From assembly GCA_934378025.1 (NCBI GenBank), contig CAKRPM010000020.1:1-10767 (forward strand): a DNA stretch of 10,767 nucleotides, in the 5' to 3' direction. The position numbers were made by a program, and so were the translations under genes. The stretch comes from an uncultured Eubacteriales bacterium (GTDB lineage Bacteria; Bacillota; Clostridia; Oscillospirales; QAKW01). The notes below the pieces were generated by a model, which ran no database searches, was not told the origin of the DNA, and worked only from the letters and a program-made list of their open reading frames with translations. The stretch's first letter is position 1, and each line of letters starts with the position of its first letter. Below, in pieces: positions 7,295 through 10,767 of the stretch.

Positions 7295-8416
7295 TTATCG
7301 AGTGGACCGTTTTTTGGTGAACCACAATATTGCAGTTACGCCGCCGCTGACCACTACCACGCCGCCCAGCGTAATCCATAGCCACAACAGCGAGCCGACA
7401 GGCTCATTTTCCGGCCCGTCGATGATCCCCGCGTTTGGATTGCTTGGTCGAGCATTGTCCGCTTGCGCGTTGGCAGATGCCATGGCAGACCCCACGTCCT
7501 GATCGGACGAGGCCGGTTGCTTTTGCAAAGAGGGTTCGTTTTTTACCTGAATGTTCGGTGTTATGCTGCCTTGAGTTGAAGAGGAAATGCTTCCATAACG
7601 GATCATTTCCGGATGCTCTTTTATCAGCTTTTGCCAGACTTCAATTGCTTTTTGATAGGCTTGTTGATAGGCATTCAGAAATTTTATGACTTGATCGGTT
7701 TTAATGACATGCCCGTCCAGCAGCGTCCCGTATTCTTTTAAAAATTCGGTATAGCCGGTGTTTTGAGCAAATCTCTCTTCATGAAACGGGATATAAATAA
7801 AGTCGGTTTGTTGGTTTTTTTCTGCCAACAAAAAATACATTTCGTTAAACATACCCCATTGCAACGGCGTGTATCCTTCAAGGCCTAAGGATGAAAGCTT
7901 GGCTTTGGCACTTTCCTCATTCACAATAAACGCACATTCTCGAAGAACATGTGTAAATCTGGAATTAAAGGGAGCATAATACGCGCCTTCATTTGAAACT
8001 GCAAGAAAACAATCGGTTTCAAGTCCGTCGTAAAAAGTCGGCACATGGAGTTTGGCAACCGACAGATTTTCTTTCATATAACTTTTTTTGTCGGCAGCCG
8101 CCATAAATCCGCTGATGGTTTCGATGGACCAGCGGTATTCCGCAACCGCTTTTTCCATGTTAAAGCTCACCAGTGACGCGTCTTTTTCCTCGTCCTGTTT
8201 GATGATTTTTCCGTCTTTGGTGGGCAGTTCCATAGGATTCAGGTTGTATAACGAATACTTCTTAGCAAATTGAAGGTTTTTCTCCTTTTCCAGGTAATCG
8301 TTCAGCCGATCATCGGTATACTGATAGTAGTATGAACTTTCGGCGGCAAAGGTGCGCAGCGGCAGCAAGGAAAACACGGCCAGCAGCATAATTATAAAAG
8401 CACATTTCTTTTTCAT
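7295..8416 (-). CDS. Exported protein with C-terminal membrane anchor, function unknown
   Basis: A 373-residue protein I do not recognise. Residues 1-25 form a signal peptide (KKK, hydrophobic core, TFAA cleavage region). Residues 26-275 look like a folded, mostly helical, Tyr- and Lys-rich extracytoplasmic region. Residues 276-340 are a Ser/Pro/Asn/Gln-rich linker. About 342-366 form one hydrophobic helix followed by KKRSTR, so the topology should be outside domain, anchor, short cytoplasmic tail. No LPxTG motif, lipobox or catalytic motif is evident. The start ATG (8414-8416) follows AGGAGG (8422-8427), which overlaps the TAG stop of the peptidase-like gene upstream, so the two are co-transcribed and probably coupled. 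The neighbour suggests a membrane-held partner, substrate, receptor or inhibitor of the exported peptidase; that is inference only. Confidence 0.85.
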   Translation of the reverse strand: MKKKCAFIIMLLAVFSLLPLRTFAAESSYYYQYTDDRLNDYLEKEKNLQFAKKYSLYNLNPMELPTKDGKIIKQDEEKDASLVSFNMEKAVAEYRWSIETISGFMAAADKKSYMKENLSVAKLHVPTFYDGLETDCFLAVSNEGAYYAPFNSRFTHVLRECAFIVNEESAKAKLSSLGLEGYTPLQWGMFNEMYFLLAEKNQQTDFIYIPFHEERFAQNTGYTEFLKEYGTLLDGHVIKTDQVIKFLNAYQQAYQKAIEVWQKLIKEHPEMIRYGSISSSTQGSITPNIQVKNEPSLQKQPASSDQDVGSAMASANAQADNARPSNPNAGIIDGPENEPVGSLLWLWITLGGVVVVSGGVTAILWFTKKRSTR

Positions 8417-8426
8417 AAAATTCCTC

Positions 8427-10148
8427 CTATTGCTGAAAGTTGGTCAGATGGTTTGCATATTCATTGTTGGCGGTAACGGTACCGCGCCAAGTGGCAGGCG
8501 AGCCTGTGATTTCATCCGTAAACTCTCTAAGGCTCGCATAGGAGATGAATCGTGGCGTACTGCCCTGATCGGGGCAAAGATACCAAATTATAAAGTAGCC
8601 CGGATAATGGTCGCCCCCTTCGCAGTCGACCCATTCAAACCCGATGGCGGTTACCATGTGGCCATCGCCGATTATCGGTCCTATACTCAAACAAATCGCG
8701 TCCTTAAGCAGGGCCCTAAGCATATATTTTTGGTTGAATACAAGACCCTCCCCTGCAATATAATCGTTACTATTGACCGAGCCGGAACGAAAATAGTTCG
8801 CAATCATCGCGGTTTCGTCAAGGCTTCCCGTTTGGTTTACAAGGCTGCCTTTAACCGCTTTAATGCCTTTATCAACAGTATATGCAGAATTGTCCCTCCC
8901 GTTGATGCCGACCATGTTTTTGGCCGCGTACGCCCAGCAACACTTGGAACGGCTGCCATCCGCCGGTTTACCGTAATAGACGGTGGAATGAATTTTCTTG
9001 GTGGTTTCAAAGCACCAAACGTCCCGATCGTTGGTTTGCGAGCTTGTGGCTGTGTAATACTGATTTACATAGTTTTCGGAACCCGAGGGACGGGAGGATA
9101 CGGTCATGGTACCGTAAGAAGATACCGGAACGATTTTATACAGATTTTTTTGCCCGGTGCTGACCACCCAAAACCGTTGATAATTTTGATCAACATTATT
9201 TTCGAATGAAGCGGCGCGGTCGGCGTGCTCGCCGGAAGTGGCCATGGACATCCTCGATCTCAGTCCATATCCAACGACGGGGATAATGTGATAATACTGG
9301 CCGGAAGCGTTATAATGCAATTTAAAAACCATTTCGCGGCCTCCGGTCAGTTGGTACTGCTGCATTCGACTCCCTTTTCTTTCCTTATCGGTGGATAAAT
9401 AGAGATTGTTGGAGGTGTTTCGAATATAGAACGTTTTTCCGTCCAGCTTAGCGCTTGATTTTTTGCTGAGCGATTTCCATTCCCCGGTGATTTTGCTGTA
9501 ATGCAAAAATCCTCGTTTGTAGCGGCCGTTACTGTCGACTTTGTATTCAATAAAATTGTAGTCGCCCTCGGTTCGGATCAGCTTGACGCTTTCCTGACCC
9601 ACAGACCCCATTACAGCGTATGTTGTGTTCGGCCCGTCATATACCGTTCCCGACAAAGAAGTTTGCTGTTTTAGGTTGGCAGGATTGGTTTCAGCCGTTA
9701 CTTTGGCGGGCAGCAGCCTGGTGCTGCCGTTGTACACATTGTCCTCACAGAAATAACCGCGGTGCGATTTTCCGTTATACGTATAGCCGGCATAATAATA
9801 GTACCGCTTAATTGCTGAGCAATAACTTTTTTCCACCACCCATATATCGGTTCCGGAAGGTACAATTTCATTTTGGAAGCCCGTATTGGGATTTGGGCAA
9901 CCGTATGACCAGGTATTGACCTTCAGGGATGATTTTTTGGGATTGGCAATGCTCATGGGTTCTACGGTATCATCGCTCGGTGTTTGCAAATCATCCTTTG
10001 AGTCGATGATATCATCCTCTTTTTCATCTGCTTGCAAAAATTGTTGTGTTGAGCTGTCAGTCGATATTTTTTCGGCAAATGAGGAAAAAATCATGGACTG
10101 TGTGAGCAACACAGCGCCGCATATCACGGCGAGAAGTTTGCCATTCAT
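8427..10148 (-). CDS. Exported SH3-like / ricin-like / papain-like cysteine peptidase protein
   Basis: A 573-residue exported protein (numbering from the ATG at 10148). Residues 1-25 form a signal peptide ending SSFA. About 36-64 is a very acidic linker. Two SH3-like stretches follow, about 75-145 and 165-222. About 238-383 resembles a ricin-type beta-trefoil, with QRFW and RDVW as QxW-like repeats. About 385-560 looks like a papain-like (C39/C70-type) peptidase: CCWAYA with Cys404 before Trp, GDGHMVTAIGF with His497, and WYLCPDQG with Asp527 as probable third residue. The usual oxyanion Gln before the Cys is not seen. Likely role: binding cell wall or glycan and cleaving, or only binding, a peptide; substrate unknown. 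AAGGAG (10157-10162) lies eight bases from the ATG at 10148 but two from an ATG at 10154, so 10148 is preferred. First gene of a two-gene operon. Confidence 0.82.
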   Translation of the reverse strand: MNGKLLAVICGAVLLTQSMIFSSFAEKISTDSSTQQFLQADEKEDDIIDSKDDLQTPSDDTVEPMSIANPKKSSLKVNTWSYGCPNPNTGFQNEIVPSGTDIWVVEKSYCSAIKRYYYYAGYTYNGKSHRGYFCEDNVYNGSTRLLPAKVTAETNPANLKQQTSLSGTVYDGPNTTYAVMGSVGQESVKLIRTEGDYNFIEYKVDSNGRYKRGFLHYSKITGEWKSLSKKSSAKLDGKTFYIRNTSNNLYLSTDKERKGSRMQQYQLTGGREMVFKLHYNASGQYYHIIPVVGYGLRSRMSMATSGEHADRAASFENNVDQNYQRFWVVSTGQKNLYKIVPVSSYGTMTVSSRPSGSENYVNQYYTATSSQTNDRDVWCFETTKKIHSTVYYGKPADGSRSKCCWAYAAKNMVGINGRDNSAYTVDKGIKAVKGSLVNQTGSLDETAMIANYFRSGSVNSNDYIAGEGLVFNQKYMLRALLKDAICLSIGPIIGDGHMVTAIGFEWVDCEGGDHYPGYFIIWYLCPDQGSTPRFISYASLREFTDEITGSPATWRGTVTANNEYANHLTNFQQ

Positions 10149-10156
10149 TTTCATTT

Positions 10157-10162
10157 CTCCTT
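10157..10162 (-). promoter_or_regulatory. Ribosome binding site deciding the peptidase start
   Basis: AAGGAG on the minus strand. Spacing to the ATG at 10148 is eight bases, ideal; spacing to the in-frame ATG at 10154 is two, too short. This favours the shorter start by two residues. Confidence 0.65.
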
Positions 10163-10186
10163 TTCAGTTAATATTTTATAACGGAG

Positions 10187-10198
10187 CTACAAGAACAT
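10187..10198 (-). other. Three-codon leader mini-ORF (Met-Phe-Leu-stop)
   Basis: Within the leader of the peptidase operon, AAGGAAGGTGA (10204-10214 on the minus strand) is a near-perfect Shine-Dalgarno. It is followed five bases later by ATG TTC TTG TAG. An in-frame GTG lies inside the Shine-Dalgarno. The mini-ORF stops about 38 bases before the main start codon. It could stall or load ribosomes, or be a relic of an older start. No homology can be judged at this length. Confidence 0.3.
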
Positions 10199-10232
10199 TT
10201 GAATCACCTTCCTTGCTTTTATTTGCACCCTC

Positions 10233-10261
10233 ATTATATCGAAAATGGAAAAAGATGTAAA
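10233..10261 (-). promoter_or_regulatory. Sigma-70 promoter of the exported-peptidase operon
   Basis: On the minus strand TTTACA (10256-10261) and TATAAT (10233-10238) are separated by exactly 17 bases. Transcription would start near 10226, leaving a leader of nearly 80 bases that carries the mini-ORF. The first box differs from consensus at one base and the second matches fully. No clear operator repeat is seen beside it. The remaining bases to the pckA terminator (10262-10382) hold only a short AT-rich palindrome around 10347-10360. Confidence 0.8.
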
Positions 10262-10382
10262 CCACCTGAACGATTTTTAGTAGAAATAGACAAATCTGAC
10301 GGAGAAAAGTTTGGGGAATCGTGTATTAAGCTGATTTTTCGCGCCTAAAAAGGCCTTTTTGGCCAAATGTTCCGAAAAACAA

Positions 10383-10434
10383 AAAACCATCCCGCCAAAG
10401 CCAACGCTTGCCGTGGCTTTAACGGGATGGTTTT
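10383..10434 (-). terminator. Intrinsic terminator of pckA
   Basis: Arms AACCATCCCGCCAAAGCC (10385-10402) and GGCTTTAACGGGATGGTT (10415-10432) pair except for two C/A mismatches in the middle, with a 12-base loop. On the minus strand the hairpin is followed by TTTTTTG and more Ts, an excellent termination signal about 30 bases after the pckA stop. A T-run on the plus side makes it potentially bidirectional. Confidence 0.85.
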
Positions 10435-10463
10435 ACTTATTGAATTTCTGTTTTACAAAGAAG

Positions 10464-10767
10464 TTAGGCTTTCGGGCCGGCAGCTACCACTTCGTCGGAC
10501 ATGTGGGTGTATTTCTTGAAGTTCTCCACGAAGGATGCAGCCAGCTTTTTGGCAGTCGCCTCATAGGCGGCTTTATCTTCCCAGGTATTGGCGGTGATCA
10601 GCAGTTCGCTCGGAACGCCCTCGCAAGAGGTCGGGACATCCACGCCGAAATACGGATCTTTTACAAACTCGGCCTTGGCCAGCTCGCCGTTCAGCGCAGC
10701 CGTTACCATGGCGCGGGTGTATGCCAGTTTCATGCGTTTGCCGGTGCCGTTCCAGCCGGTGTTTACC
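10464..10767 (-). CDS. pckA: Phosphoenolpyruvate carboxykinase (ATP), C-terminal part
   Basis: Catalyses the reversible reaction oxaloacetate + ATP = PEP + ADP + CO2 in the cytoplasm; in fermenters it often runs in the carboxylating direction. Only the last 101 codons are in the window. The frame is open to the right edge and reads VNTGWNGTGKRMKLAYTR, the conserved nucleotide-binding segment (Arg449 and Thr455 of E. coli PckA align with the Arg of GKR and the Thr of YTR). It continues through DVPTSCEGVPSELL, NTW, DKAAYEATAKKLAASFVENF and the family end VAAGPKA. The Met at 10731-10733 is internal and is not the start. The gene reads leftward into its own terminator and is separate from the peptidase operon. 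Identification is very secure; the direction of flux in the cell is not shown by the sequence. Confidence 0.95.
   Translation of the reverse strand, partial: VNTGWNGTGKRMKLAYTRAMVTAALNGELAKAEFVKDPYFGVDVPTSCEGVPSELLITANTWEDKAAYEATAKKLAASFVENFKKYTHMSDEVVAAGPKA

Noticed and set aside
8352..9209. Long plus-strand open frame (about 285 codons) opposite the peptidase gene
   Set aside because: It overlaps a signal-peptide protein with recognisable domains and a good promoter and ribosome binding site on the other strand. The plus-strand translation shows no domain or start signal.
10347..10360. AAAAAGGCCTTTTT palindrome as an extra terminator
   Set aside because: The stem is self-complementary without a loop, and the hairpin at 10383-10434 already terminates pckA. 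Probably chance in AT-rich spacer.
1..10767. CRISPR arrays, tRNA/rRNA genes, insertion sequences or phage genes
   Set aside because: No spaced direct repeats, no cloverleaf or rRNA-like segment, and no transposase or integrase motif found on either strand.

Overview
The window suggests an anaerobic, fermentative Firmicute. It carries the beta subunit of a sodium-pumping decarboxylase, an ATP-type PEP carboxykinase, and a citrate-to-2-oxoglutarate branch that appears to start with a Re-type citrate synthase rather than the usual Si-type enzyme. Base composition is near 50% GC. Ribosome binding sites are strong (AAGGAG, GGAGG) and the intrinsic terminators have A- and T-flanked stems. An Acidaminococcaceae-like member of the Negativicutes, or a Clostridia relative, would fit. 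The sequence alone does not decide the class.

Layout. Bases 1-899 hold the 3' part of the decarboxylase beta subunit, closed by a 13-bp-stem terminator at 914-945. A DMT-superfamily (EamA) transporter follows at 962-1855, with its own terminator at 1854-1887. A doubtful 19-codon frame sits at 1903-1962. A consensus sigma-70 promoter (TTGACA, 16-bp spacer, TATAAT) overlaps a 30-bp near-perfect palindrome at 1976-2005. It drives a compact four-gene operon: Re-citrate synthase candidate (2019-3401), FadR-type GntR regulator (3403-4044), aconitase (4050-5975) and isocitrate dehydrogenase (5978-7117). The operon ends at a 38-bp palindromic terminator. Gaps between its genes are 1, 5 and 2 bases.

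The right part reads leftward. A two-gene operon encodes an exported protein with SH3-like, ricin-like and papain-like cysteine peptidase regions (8427-10148) and a signal-peptide protein with one C-terminal membrane anchor (7295-8416). It has its own promoter (TTTACA, 17-bp spacer, TATAAT, minus strand). Its leader contains a three-codon mini-ORF behind a near-ideal Shine-Dalgarno. At the right edge is the 3' end of pckA, with a terminator closely related in sequence to that of the citrate operon.

How it fits together. Oxaloacetate, or its neighbours in C4 metabolism, is touched by the decarboxylase pump, PEPCK and citrate synthase. The central operon can turn oxaloacetate and acetyl-CoA into 2-oxoglutarate, most likely for glutamate. 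The embedded GntR protein is the obvious candidate to bind the palindrome at the operon promoter. The exported peptidase and its anchored partner form a separate module of unknown role, and are the least described part of the window.
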